From the NCBI RefSeq assembly GCF_001540865.1, contig NC_033627.1:11055982-11119981 (forward strand): a stretch of DNA of 64,000 bases. Reading direction: 5' to 3'. The notes under the pieces are model-generated. The model made no database searches. It was not told where the DNA came from and saw nothing but the letters and a program-made list of their open reading frames with translations. The translations under genes were made by a program, and so were the position numbers. This document shows, piece by piece, positions 23,433 through 34,825 of the stretch (position 1 is its first letter; each line of letters begins with the position of its first letter). Source of the stretch: Ananas comosus. Taxonomy: Eukaryota > Streptophyta > Magnoliopsida > Poales > Bromeliaceae.

Positions 23433-24452
23433 ATAGCTGTACCTGTAAATCATACAATACTACAAACAGTAGTATAGAGTTGCTAGAAGAACCAGAAATA
23501 AAACAAACCGAGTTCCATATACATAACGCCAAATCCAAGATACAAAACTACTCGTATTGGCGAGTTAAATATAAGTATGTACATGAACTCCCAAAAAACA
23601 ACTACCTGCTGTAGGGGCCTCTAGCTCGACTCATCGGGTAGGGCTCTAACTCGCGACGCTCTTGCTTCGATCCTGATCAACAACAGCAGCAGCCGAAAAC
23701 GAAGGCTCTGCAAAACGGGGTAACAACAAAGCGTGAGAACTACTGTAAAATAAGTTGTCCTCAGTGGGTGCCGCCCTCAACATCATCGGTCCACCCACTA
23801 AGTCTACAGATCTAAGCTCAGTGATAGAAAAGGAAGCTGAAACAAATCTACAGCTATATGCCACTATCCTAACATGATCCAATACTATTATCTGTCGAGT
23901 AATGGAGCCTCAGACCGAAATCCATAGGGACTATGAAACACCCGTCCCATGGACTGTGAACGCACCCGTCCGCCTGTCGAATCCTAAATGCTATCTCCAC
24001 ACTAACAAGTCCAGGAGAGCAAGTCCAACCAGGACATTATACAACGCAAATGCACAAAGTCCGACACTCCCGGAGTGACACTCGTGGGCGCTACCCAACC
24101 GAGTATGTAAGCGTATCTCTACTGAGCTCAATCAGGCTCTCACAGCTATATATCAAGTAAACATGGTCCAACTGGTCTAACAATCAAGACTCACGTGCTC
24201 TCGGCACAAGCGTGATGCAAAACCCGCAATCTGGTCCACCGCAACCAGGCGACGGCACCCGACAGTCTGAAACAGCCTAGACACTGCTGTAAAAAAAATA
24301 AGCTATGCGTCTCCGCCAGAGCGTAACTGTATTCTACACTATTCCGGGTATCCACCGCCAACAAACTGTGGTGATACAGTTCTACTACAGCTTCTAAGCT
24401 TTCAGCATATCAAAAGCACACAACAGTGTGGATACTATCCGCGACAACTCCC

Positions 24453-24571
24453 GAAGCTATCTGAGTATCAAATGCGCACTAACAGCAGGGATACGAAGCA
24501 CAACAGCTTCAGAAGCTATCTGAGTATCAATAGCGCACTAATAGCAGGGATACGAAGCACAAAAGCTTAAG
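24453..24571. repeat. Two-copy 59 bp tandem repeat in LTR B
   Basis: GAAGCTATCTGAGTATCAA followed by GCGCACTAA and GCAGGGATACGAAGCAC occurs at 24453 and 24512 with few differences. A third, more diverged unit lies upstream near 24390-24452. Confidence 0.8.
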
Positions 24572-25604
24572 AAGCGAGCAGAAAAGACAGTGTAGAGTCT
24601 ACAGTTAAATATTACCCAAGTTCGGCATCCCGGCCGAGCTTAAATACATTCTAAACTACCCCGGATATCCACCGCGCTAAAACAGCAGTGATACAATCAA
24701 ACCACGGCTCCTAGAGCTAAATCAGGTAGTAGAATCATATGACAGATCGAATCGCTGGTTTTCTCCTAAGTCAAATTCCAAGTCCAACATGTATATTTAT
24801 GGTTTGCCAATCATATCCTCAATGCTGATTTCATTCATGATACAATCAACAAAAATGAACTACAACATGATTTACAAAACTGAAAATCATACATGTCGAC
24901 TAATACTGTGCTTAAGAATAAACCGATGTAACCCACCTCGAGAGCTAATCCCTTACAGTAAAGAACCCCCTCAGCTGCGGAGCAACCTGCTGGATCGACC
25001 AAAGTCCTCCAAATCCAGAAATTGAGCTAACTCCAAGCTCTACAATTAAAATCCATCAATTCTGTCCACGTATAGCAACAGCAGAGTAAAACAAAGGTTC
25101 GACCAAGCTAAACTTCACCAAATCCTACAATCTTGGACTTCGTGGATTCCTCTCGAAGTCCTGAATCCAACGAACCAAGTCTTGCTGCAATCCGACTCTC
25201 CTACGTCGTACACAAGCCGAAACGCCAACAGTCGACGCAGTAAATCTGCAAAAACAGCATTCTTGATCTTGAAGTAGTTGAAGTGATGTCGATGGATCAC
25301 TCACCTCGAAAACCCCGCTAGAATCGGCGCAACGTCGAGGACGGCGAAAAACCATGCTGATCCAGCCTCCTCGCAGCACCACGACGATGAAGACACACTC
25401 GAATGGCACCGCAGCGCGACGTCGGCGACAAACGAACTCCACCCGAGCTCCTCCTTGCCCACGGTCCAAGCTAGAGAGAGAGGAGAATAAGGACAGGGAA
25501 AACTCACTCTCTCTCAGCTCTACACAAGTCTAAATATAGTGAGAGAGAAAGGGTAACACGTATGAGGTGGAAAAAGACCAAAAAGTCGTCCTACCTACCC
25601 TGGC

Positions 25605-25709
25605 GTACCGGTACACGGGCTCGTGTACCGGTACAAGAAGCCAACCCGAGAGCAGTTTGCGCATACCCTGTGCAGTGTACCGGTACAGCATGATGGCTGT
25701 ACCGGTACA
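25605..25709. promoter_or_regulatory. Four ACCGGT palindromes in LTR B U3
   Basis: GTACCGGTAC is at 25605-25614. TGTACCGGTACA is at 25624-25635, 25676-25687 and 25698-25709. In LTR orientation they lie 163-267 bp from the LTR start, in the U3 region. A CCCGAGAGCAG motif sits among them. Confidence 0.8.
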
Positions 25710-25877
25710 GCAAGCAGAAAATCAGCTATTTGCAGATTTTCTTGCTAAATGCTGCTCTCGTGTCGCACAGAGTCCGTTTTGCGTTTGTTTCACGCCAACG
25801 CGACTCAAACTTGTCCCGATACTCTCCAGAGCTGTTGTCAAGCCTCAACCGCCAAACACTAAGGATCTCACAAATTT

Positions 25878-26163
25878 TGGAAAAGAAATTCTTTAGTGTT
25901 ATGCAATAGCCCAAGATCATTACTGGCAAGTAAAATATCATCAACATAAAGGACTAATAAAATTATTTTACTCCCACTAACCTTTAGATAAATACATTGA
26001 TCAACAATATTTTCTTTAAAACCAAAGGTCAAAATAGTTTGTTTAAATTTTAAATACCATTAGCGGGAGGCCTGCTTTAGTCCATATATTGATTTCTTTA
26101 ACTTGCATACTAAGTGCTCCCTTCCTTTTTGCGAGAATCCTTCAGGTTGATTCATATACACCT
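25878..26163 (-). pseudogene. Copia reverse transcriptase, middle part
   Basis: Read leftward it contains [12 protein letters not shown] next to LTR C and VLYVDDILLASNDLGLL next to LTR B, which are the finger/palm boundary and the catalytic YVDD of Copia RT. It joins 28616 upstream and 12655 downstream once LTRs C and B are removed. Stops and frame breaks are present. Confidence 0.85.
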
Positions 26164-28615
26164 TGTCACGCTCCGCGACAGCCTATTTGGTCGGTTCGGA
26201 TACGTCGATCAGACGCCGAACGGACAGCATCTCCTCTGTCCGCCCAAGGCTAACAACAACAAGATCATGTATGCAAACGGTTGCCCAGTAAACACTAACC
26301 ACATACATGATCCAAGCAAGCACTAATACAAGTAATAACAAGCAATCAACAAAAGAAAGAAAGATCTAGCTATTACAAGTCCATTCAACATATACATCGA
26401 GTTTACATTTTTCTTTTATCTCCAAAATGTATACATGTTCATCCACAACTCTCCAAAATACAAATACATCATGTCCTCTCATCCATACAGGGTGTACTAT
26501 TGTATAAGGAAAGCTGCTAGCTAACTAGGGCGCTATGTCCTTACCGCGGTCCTTGCTTTGTCCGCTCGAACTCGGACCTGCAACCAAAGTGGGGTGAGAA
26601 TTACGAATAGTTCCCAGTGGGTTCGGCAGCCGACTCCGCCGATCTTTTCACTAGGTCTAAGCAGGTATAAGCAGATAGATAAATAGATAGATATGAAAAT
26701 GAGCTGCTACATAGTAACAAAACCTACAACATACTACTATGCCTCAATAAACAGGATGAATGCATGAATATAGTAATGTACTCCTCTAACATGATATTAT
26801 GTTCCCAAACTGCATGATATATATGAAATATCTACATAGCAATGAATCCTACTATCAAGTACTATGTCTGATGTCCAATCTCACCTCGGCCAACCAAAAG
26901 GTTATACCCAAACTCACATATCAAATCTTGCCGGTATGTAGACTCTGTGCTACACACACCCGACACCGCCTGCTGGGTAATCATGTTACCCAAACGCGAC
27001 ATATACTCCGAAGCTCACTACTTGGGTGGAGCGACCACGCCAAGGTTATACAGACTATGTGAGTACGATCCACTTCTCTCACTCGAGGATAGTTAGTGCC
27101 TCTGTTGCACTAGTTCACATGCTACTACTTAGAAATTCATCTTTATTCCTAACTTCATGTCATCAAGTTGCAAGTGTTCCAACTACACTAGTCCAAATGC
27201 CACTCTTTGGTTCACATGCTACTACTCAGAAAATCATCATCTATTCCTAAGTTCATGTCATAGTGTTTCTACTACACTAGTCCAAATGCCACTCTTTGAG
27301 TTCATTTACATGTCCAAGTTCATCTTTTGTCCTTTGGCACTATAGGATTCCCTGTCAAGACCCAATCCTCATCTGTCCACTAAATCAAGTGCTCAGCTCA
27401 CTATATGATTTCTATTATGGGAACATGTAAGGAATTGAATACAACTACTTAACATAACCTATAATGCATGATAACAATATATGAACATATGCTATAATAA
27501 AACAACTCGGACATAGGAGGAAGTTCAAACTGTTTCGGGATGGACACCCCCCACCTTCTGGTGATGCCACGAAGCTAGACTCCAACTTTCGTAATTTTTC
27601 GCCGCCTATCTCTCTCGACTGCGGCAAACGAGGCCAAAAATAGGCTTTTCCTTAATATCTTCGCGCCGACTCGTCGGATCGCCGAACTGAGTTCACCAAC
27701 GCGCGTTCAATTACCTAGCAAATAGGTATAAAAGAGATCAATCCCTACTCTAGATCTCAATCTAACAAAACCCTTTTTCGGAATCCTAGATGTTCAACTT
27801 TGCAAGAATACACCATAAGGATCGTCGATTCAAACAAATAACATCTATTTAGCATAAAAGGGTTCTATTAAAACCAATTCTAGAGTTTAAAACTCAAACC
27901 CTAGAATTCTACCATTAAAGCTCCAAGAGCTTACCTCTCCACAACTCCTCCAAGCCAAAGAAGAAGATGAAGAAGATGAAGATCCACTTCCTTGCTTCAA
28001 TCTCCACCAATCATTCCTCTTTGATCAACCATTGAGAGAGCTTCTAGAGAGAGAGAGAGAGAGAGAGAAATGAGAAGGATGAGTGTTCACTGGCTGTGAA
28101 CAAGAGAGGGGGAGATGGGGTCTATTTATAGGCTGCCACAATTGCAATAAAACCCCACAACAATCTCTATTTACAACATACTGCAATCTGCAGTTTTCTG
28201 CACTTGGTACCAGTACGGGGGACGTCTGTCACCGGTTAACCAGCTGCGCAGAGGCCAAACTCGAGAGCTGCCTTCTCGAGTAGCTGATTTGATACCGGTA
28301 CGCATTAGGGATGTCACCGGTTTAACAGCCTAAAATATTCAAACCCGAGAGCTGCCACTCTCGGTCTGCTACGAGGTATCGGTATCACTCTGATGTTTAA
28401 CCAGTTACAAAATGCCCAGACTGCAGTTTAGCACTTGTTCGACTTCTACTTCGCGCCGAGCAATGCTAATACTCAATTATCTCACTTGGAGTTTAACTTT
28501 AACCCTTCCAACCTCTTTGGAATGTCAAATGGAACATATCCAAGCATTTCTCTCGCCACGCTTTGGTCATTTTGATCAAAAGTGGATTAATAGGACGGGG
28601 AATCAATATCTTACA
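26164..28615 (-). mobile_element. Solo Gypsy LTR C, 2,452 bp
   Basis: It starts TGTCACGCTCCGCGACAGCC, ends TCTTACA, and is flanked by the perfect duplication CACCT (26159-26163 and 28616-28620). There is no internal region, so it is a solo LTR. It interrupts the Copia RT right after LYEEV. The first 100 bases are related to LTR I at 41936 (CGCCGAACGGACAG shared). The U3 side has TACCGGTA at 28293 and several degenerate ACCGGT sites (28206-28380). Confidence 0.92.
27114..27310. repeat. Two-copy about 98 bp tandem repeat in LTR C
   Basis: GTTCACATGCTACTACT, a TTATTCCTAA/CTATTCCTAA block and CTACACTAGTCCAAATGCCA recur at a spacing of about 98 bp. Confidence 0.75.
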
Positions 28616-29090
28616 CACCTCTTCATAGAGATCCCCATTCAAAAAAGCAGTTTTGATATCCATCTGGTGTAGCTCGAGATCAAAATGAGCAATCAGAGCC
28701 ATAATAATACGGAAAGATTCCTTTCTTGATACTGGAGAGAAAGTCTCTTTATAGTCAATGCCTTCTTTCTGAGTATATCCTTTTGCCACAAGACGGACCT
28801 TATATCTCTCTATGTTACCTTTGGAGTCCCATTTGATTTTATAAACCTACTTGCATCCTACGTGTTTAACTCCTATAGGTTCAACAAGATCCCATAGTGA
28901 TTCATGGATTCAATTTCATCCTTCATGGCATTGTACTATTCCGTAGAATTACTGCTGTTTATGGCTTCGGAAAAACTAAGAGAATCATCTAGACTCTGGC
29001 CATTCTCATAAAGATAGACAAAATAATTACTAGATATAGTCGGTCTTCTCTGTCTTGAGGATCTTCTTAAATCTATCTGATTATCTACAT
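28616..29090 (-). pseudogene. Copia reverse transcriptase N-terminal part and linker
   Basis: The minus strand reads MAKGYTQKEGIDYKETFSPV, then MDIKTAFLNGDLYEEV, which is the start of the Copia RT domain and ends at LTR C. Upstream (28936-29085) is the linker ...RRSSRQRRPTISSNYFVYL. An ORF that runs from here into LTR C (28499-28789) is chimeric and not a real protein end. Confidence 0.8.
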
Positions 29091-30434
29091 ATATATCTTG
29101 ATGTAGATTATTCATTTGTACATCTTGATGTGAATTATCAACTTGTACATCTTGATGTGAATTTTTCACTTGTACATCTTGATGTGAATTATCTAAGATA
29201 GGTTCACAATGATTTTGTGGTTCCAAAACAATTTGTTGTTCTACTGGAATAGGAATCATCAAATCATGAGGGACAATAGTGGGTCTGTCAAGCACAAAGT
29301 CCGAATGCTCTTTAATTTTCTCAAATTCAATGAACCGAGGTTCATAGCTCCCACTAATTGCACCATCCTCAATAAACTATGCTATTTTAGTTTCTGCAAT
29401 CTTTATAGGAAGTGATGGGCAGTAAAATTTATACCCTTTGGACCTTTCTGAATAACCAATAAAATATCCTGATATGGTTCGAGGGTCCAATTTCTTTATT
29501 TGTGGATCATACAATTTGGCCTCAGCTTGACAACCCTATGTACATCTTGATGTAGATTATTCATTTGTACATCTTGATGTGAATTATCAACTTGTACATC
29601 TTGATGTGAATTTTTCATTTGTACATCTTGATGTGAATTATCTAAGATAGGTTCACAATGATTTTGTGGTTCCAAAACAATTTGTTGTTCTACTGGAATA
29701 GGAATCATCAAATCATGAGGGACAATAGTGGGTCTGTCAAGCACAAAGTCCGAATGCTCTTTAATTTTCTCAAATTCAATGAACCGAGGTTCATAGCTCC
29801 CACTAATTGCACCATCCTCAATAAACTATGCTATTTTAGTTTCTGCAATCTTTATAGGAAGTGATGGGCAGTAAAATTTATACCCTTTGGACCTTTCTGA
29901 ATAACCAATAAAATATCCTGATATGGTTCGAGGGTCCAATTTCTTTATTTGTGGATCATACAATTTGGCCTCAGCTTGACAACCCTATGTACATCTTGAT
30001 GTAGATTATTCATTTGTACATCTTGATGTGAATTATCAACTTGTACATCTTGATGTGAATTTTTCATTTGTACATCTTGATGTGAATTATCTAAGATAGG
30101 TTCACAATGATTTTGTGGTTCCAAAACAATTTGTTGTTCTACTGGAATAGGAATCATCAAATCATGAGGGACAATAGTGGGTCTGTCAAGCACAAAGTCC
30201 GAATGCTCTTTAATTTTCTCAAATTCAATGAACCGAGGTTCATAGCTCCCACTAATTGCACCATCCTCAATAAACTATGCTATTTTAGTTTCTGCAATCT
30301 TTATAGGAAGTGATGGGCAGTAAAATTTATACCCTTTGGACCTTTCTGAATAACCAATAAAATATCCTGATATGGTTCAAGGGTCCAATTTTTTTATTTG
30401 TGGATCATACAATTTGGCCTCAGCTTGACAACCC
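29090..30434 (-). repeat. 449 bp tandem triplication inside Copia pol
   Basis: Three copies with a period of exactly 449 bp (landmarks at 29295, 29744 and 30193) are nearly identical. Each runs from the NSHQDVQ repeat region through RPTIVPHDLMIPIPVEQQ to the end of the integrase (PNCMIHK). The outer junctions, AACCCTATGTACATC versus the single-copy AACCCCATATATAAA, show where the unit was joined. The event repeats the integrase C-terminal/linker segment and breaks the polyprotein frame. Confidence 0.92.
29095..29192 (-). repeat. 30 bp minisatellite encoding NSHQDVQ repeats
   Basis: Within each 449 bp unit a 30 bp motif centred on ACATCTTGATGTGAATT is repeated about four times and encodes 10-residue repeats of the form (D/K)NSHQDVQ(V/M). 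It lies in the poorly conserved linker between integrase and RT. Confidence 0.85.
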
Positions 30435-31003
30435 CATATATAAAAATGTCTTAAACTGAGTTTCCTACCTGTCCAAAGCTCAAAAGGAGTCTTAGTGACA
30501 GCCTTAGTAGGGACCCGATTAAGAATATACAGGACAGTTTTGAGTGCCTCACTCCACAATGATATCGAAAGGGTAGAATTACTGATCATACTCCTGAGCA
30601 TATCAATTAATGTGCAGTTTCTACTTTCAGCAACACCATTCTGATCAGGTGTTCCTGGCATGGTGTACTGTGGAACAATTCTGCACTGTTCCAGAAACTT
30701 ATCAAAAAGCCAAGGGATTTGGCCTTTACCTGTTTGTCTACCAAAATATTCACCACTCCTGTCTGATCTGACTACTTTTATCCTTTTCTTGTGTTGATTC
30801 TCTACTTTAGCCTTATATGCCTTAAAGGCATCTAATTCTTCAGATTTTTTCTTAAGCAAGTAGAGATAGCCGTATCGAGAGTAGTCATTAGTAAATGTGA
30901 TAAAATATTTATTGCCAGTAATTGATAGAGGAAGAGGTCCGTATATATCGGTATGAATCAACTCTAATGTTCTATCACATCTTTTAGCACATTTAGAAGA
31001 AGT
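30377..31003 (-). pseudogene. Copia integrase core
   Basis: A 194-residue open segment begins [20 protein letters not shown] and includes [11 protein letters not shown] and [10 protein letters not shown]. The D, D and E of the catalytic triad are therefore all present, with the usual HTDIYGP context. The C-terminal side ([16 protein letters not shown]) continues into the triplicated region. The core looks intact, but the N-terminal zinc-binding part is in another frame at 31010-31324 and the full polyprotein cannot be made. Confidence 0.85.
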
Positions 31004-31009
31004 TTTGGT

Positions 31010-31570
31010 CTATTTTTTTTTTATGCAGTCCACACACATTTCAAAGTCAGAAAAGTCCAAATCATCTAAAATGTCTTCTCTAATTAACCTTTGGATTCTC
31101 TGTTTTGAGATATGTCCCAACCTCTTATGCCATAACATGGATGACCTTTCACTATTAATGCCACGTTTTGATCCAACATTTTCGTGCATGGTAAGAAGGA
31201 TTTCACTATATGAATCATCTAAAGACACTTTATATAGATTATTTTTCAAAACACCAGAGCCAACTATCTGAGATTTATAGGATAACGAAAAAAGTTTATT
31301 ATCAAAATTGAAACTATATCCCAATCAACAAGTTTCGAAATGGAAATTAATGTTTTAGAAAGATTTGGAACATAAAATGTATCGGCTAAATCCAAAATGT
31401 GACCAGTAGAAAGAACTAATCTAAATGCTCCTACAAATTCTACTTTAGTTGGGTTTCTTTCAGCTGTATAGATAATCACTTCATCTTTACTGGATTTTCT
31501 GTGATTCTAAAATCCCTGTACGAAATTCGCCACGTGGCATGTGGCACCAGAATCAATCCACCAAGTATTA
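31010..31570 (-). pseudogene. Copia protease and GAG-pre-integrase region
   Basis: The segment LWHKRLGHISKQRIQRLI (GAG-pre-integrase zinc-binding region) lies in 31010-31324. Upstream, VGAFRLVLSTGHILDLADTF with YVPNLSKTLISI is the C-terminal half of the aspartic protease. WWIDSGATCHVAN with the catalytic DSG is readable near 31518-31556. The parts sit in different frames. Confidence 0.8.
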
Positions 31571-31599
31571 GACGGAACAGAAACTAAATACAACTCATG

Positions 31600-32464
31600 C
31601 ATCAAAATCAGAAACTTATCCTTCTTCTGGATCCATTTCTGATACTTTTGACGGTCTTTCTTCATATGACCCTCTTGCTTACAAAAGAAGCATTTGGGAG
31701 TCCACTTACTTGATTGGTCTTGTGAACGAGATTGAACTTCCTTGTTCTTTCTTTTTGAGTCATTCTTGCCTTTATCATTTTTAGCTCGCTTTAGTTGTCT
31801 CTTTTGAGAAACAAAGTTAACTGCATTTTGTTTCTCTTATATTAATATGCCTTCCTCTTGCACACACATGGTCAACAATTTATTAATTGACTATTTATCT
31901 TTATGTGTGTTATAAGAAATCTGAAATGGTCCGTATTCAGATTGCAAAGAGTTCAAAATAAAGTGCACTAAGAATGAATCAGAGATGATTACTTCAAGTG
32001 CAGCAAGTTGTGCTGCAATATCTCGCATTTCCATAAAATGCTCGCGAATCGAGCCATTTCCAGAGTACTTCATGAAAGACAGTATATTCATTAAGGTGCT
32101 CGCCAAGGTTTTAACGGAGCTGACAAATTGCTCCTCAATGGCCCTTTAGATAATCCTTGGCTTTATCACATTCTAGGATTGACCCCCTTATACTTTTTGA
32201 TACTCTTGACTTTATGAGCATCAAACTTAAGCGGTTAGATCGCTCCTACTTTTCCTGCGCGGATTTCTGCTGTGGAGTCATTGGCCCCACTACCTTAGGC
32301 GGTTGCTCAGCGGGCAGAGCCAAATCTAAATCTATATAGCTCAAAATAAATATGATCTGTTCTTTCCACTCTGAATAATTAGAACCATTAAGTATAGGAA
32401 TAGATTCACCAATAGAAACAGAAAATAGAGGCATAGCTGAAAAATAGAATGCATGTTTTATCAA
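31600..32464 (-). pseudogene. Copia gag with defective zinc knuckle
   Basis: It begins near 32460 and includes IPILNGSNYSEWKEQI, typical of Copia gag, then MASTLMNILSFMKYSGNGSI...FMEMRDIAAQLA (31891-32106). Near 31650-31695 the zinc knuckle reads CFFCKQEGHMKKDR: the fourth ligand, normally Cys, is Arg. Several frame breaks separate the pieces. Confidence 0.8.
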
Positions 32465-33738
32465 TAAAATACCACATCAAAAATTACCACACCAAAAGTT
32501 AAAAAATACACTTTATATAACATCACAACCCATCCTTTGGAAGCAGAGTTATGAGTATAAGTATTTTTCATTCTTTATGCATATACTTTATACGACATCA
32601 CAATACCTTCTTTGGAAGTAGAGTTATGAGCATAAATATGCAATCTCTTTATCAGAGATTAATTTAAACTTTCTGTAGGTCATGGTAATTTTAAATTTTT
32701 CATATGAAGAAATTGTCATCTTTAGCCAGACAAGTTTCTCCAAACGAGTTACAAGAAAATTACCATCCTACATCACCTATTTATCTTTGGGAGCAGACTA
32801 AACATAATATTAGAATGCAATTTTCGCATGCACTTCTTTAAAATAATTAATTTATCTTTTCTTCCGGTTGGGGTCGTTTTGGCTTGCACCCGAGCAGTTG
32901 AAGCAATAAATTAATCTGACTTAGTGCTGCATGATTAACATGAAAATTATCTAGAAGCGCTACTTTAAAGTAAAATAAATTATTATTTCTTTTAATTAGG
33001 GCCGCTTTGGCTTGCACCTAACCAATCGAAATAATAAATTAATTTAACTTAGCGCCAAACATTAAATAACCGGAAACAATTATAATTATTTAATTTTCAT
33101 GTTCATCCGGTCAAAATAAGAATATAGTTGCGATAATTTAAAACATAATATCGCAATTAAATTTTAAACTTTATATATTCTAATTTGACCACAAATATAA
33201 GATAAATTAATTTATGATAAATTAATATTGTATGCAAGATTAAAACCTTATGTGAACGGATTCTTTATGTTCACAACACTTTAATAAGTAGGAGGATCAA
33301 ATTTTGACGAATACAAATTCTGATGAATAAAAGGTTAAACATATATTTAAAACGGACCCTTAATAAGTCACAATTCGCAGAGAAGTCTAACAATTTATTA
33401 ATGATGCTTTGAGGTCCGATTGCGAAACCAAAAGAAAATTTCGAATTGCATGGACACGATCGACTCCCTCATTACTCGTCTAATTAAAGAAATCGTCAAA
33501 ACCAGGTTCTTTGCCAGAACCGGTCAATATTTTAATGTAACCCCAATAGAATCCGTGAAATAAGAGCCGATCCTTATTTTGATTACAAGTAAAACAAATA
33601 TAAAATTCTAATTAATGGAGTACAACCAGATCCATCCTAGACTGCAACTAATATTTAATCATCTTCTTCGTCTTTTGTGACGGTCGGGTTCACAACAGCA
33701 ATAATCAATCTTCATGTGCTCTAAGACCACAACCCTTA
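32465..33738 (-). other. Copia 5' leader, no gene
   Basis: An AT-rich non-coding leader lies between the primer site and gag, long for a Copia element. It has an internal two-copy motif (TTTTGGCTTGCACCCGA near 32877 and CTTTGGCTTGCACCTAA near 33005). Confidence 0.6.
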
Positions 33739-34266
33739 GGCTTCGTTTGGTTCGGGTATAAGCAAGAACTAGTTATACTGGGGATAAGTACAAGTATGGA
33801 TTTTCGTAGGAACAAGAGTATTTTTTTGTTTGGATGAAAATGTGAGTATAAGCTGGAACTAGAAAAATTATGTTTGGATGAAAATGTGAGTATAAGGTGA
33901 AATAGTTGGTAGTTATAAATATAAAATAATGATATTATCCCTATAATTGAATTTAAATTTTTAAACTTATAATCTTAAATTGAAAATTTTAACTTTTAAA
34001 TTTTAAATTTTAAATTTTGAAATTAAATTTAAAATTGTAATTTTTAAAATTTTAATTTTAAATTTAAGACTAAATTTAAATTTGAAAGATATAAAATATC
34101 AAATTTAAAATTACTAAACTAAAAATATCATATTTAAAATTTAAAATTTAAAATTTAAAAATATCAAATTTAAAATTTAAATTATAAAATTTATAATTTA
34201 AAATTAAAAATTTAAATTTTAAAATTATAAATTATAAATTTTAAAAATTTAAATTTAAAATAAAAA

Positions 34267-34302
<36 letters not shown>

Positions 34303-34509
34303 TGTACCGGGGGGTGGAACAAGTTGTTCCACCCCCGGGTGGGAACAACTTGTTCCCATCCAACCCGGTACAAGGGGGGCTTGTACCGGATAGGTGGGAA
34401 CAAGTTTTCCCACCCACCCAAAATCATGTTTGGGTACAAGAGAGGNGGGGGGGGTGGGGGGTGGGGGGTGGGTTATCCCCTCTCTTGTACCCAATCCAAA
34501 CACTACGTT
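33739..34509. mobile_element. MITE-like insertion in the Copia leader
   Basis: The left end GCTTCGTTTGGTTCGGGTAT (from 33740) and the complement of the right end (GTGTTTGGATTGGGTACAAG) are imperfect inverted repeats. The interior is an AAATTT-rich tract, a CT microsatellite (34267-34301), clustered palindromes and a G-rich stretch with one N at 34446. The superfamily is unclear. Confidence 0.55.
34310..34414. repeat. Cluster of three GGAACAA palindromes
   Basis: 34310-34336 is a perfect 27-base palindrome with a one-base centre (arms GGGGGTGGAACAA). 34340-34358 is a perfect 19-base palindrome (arms TGGGAACAA). 34393-34414 is an 8 bp stem GGTGGGAA with a 6-base loop. Strong cruciform or hairpin potential. 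Confidence 0.85.
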
Positions 34510-34810
34510 AAAGGCTACAGAAACCAAGGCGATATTCATCCCGGACCTTTGAGGGGCCTTATAACATGACAAGACCAAAGGCTACAGGGATTAGCCTAAA
34601 ACTTAAGTCATAAAAAAAAGATGACGATTTATGTACCCTTTAATTGATAATTAATTGTAGCCCGTTAAAACAAGATTCAATTGGGAGATCATAATCTAAC
34701 ATGCAGATTCAAAGATAAAAAACCCTTTTATCATATTACATAAAATTTTAAATTCATCATAATGTTTGATCCTGATACTTATTACATACAATATTTAATT
34801 TATCAACCCT

Positions 34811-34823
34811 GGCTCTGATACCA
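34811..34823 (-). promoter_or_regulatory. Copia primer binding site (initiator Met tRNA)
   Basis: On the minus strand TGGTATCAGAGCC lies two bases after the end of the 5' LTR, complementary to the 3' end of initiator methionine tRNA. Confidence 0.9.
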
Positions 34824-34825
34824 AT

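Larger units (their letters stand above)
12661..25872 (-). mobile_element. Solo Gypsy LTR B, about 2.52 kb, hosting Gypsy A
   Basis: The LTR consists of 12661-12746 plus 23433-25872. It starts TGTCACGCC and ends TCACA, and is flanked by the perfect 5 bp duplication AATTT (12656-12660 and 25873-25877). No internal region adjoins it, so it is a solo LTR left by LTR-LTR recombination. It lies in the Copia RT: joining the two sides restores a continuous Copia frame around the YVDD motif. Its U3 part holds four ACCGGT palindromes (25605-25709). It is related to fragments H and F. Confidence 0.9.

Noticed and set aside
28499..28789. A 96-residue protein starting like Copia RT
   Set aside because: Its C-terminal 37 or so residues come from LTR C, inserted at 28615; it is a chimera created by the insertion.
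29090..30434. Regularly spaced 30 bp repeats resembling a CRISPR array
   Set aside because: The repeats are contiguous, in frame, encode 10-residue protein repeats in a Copia linker, and have no unique spacers. The genome is a plant's.
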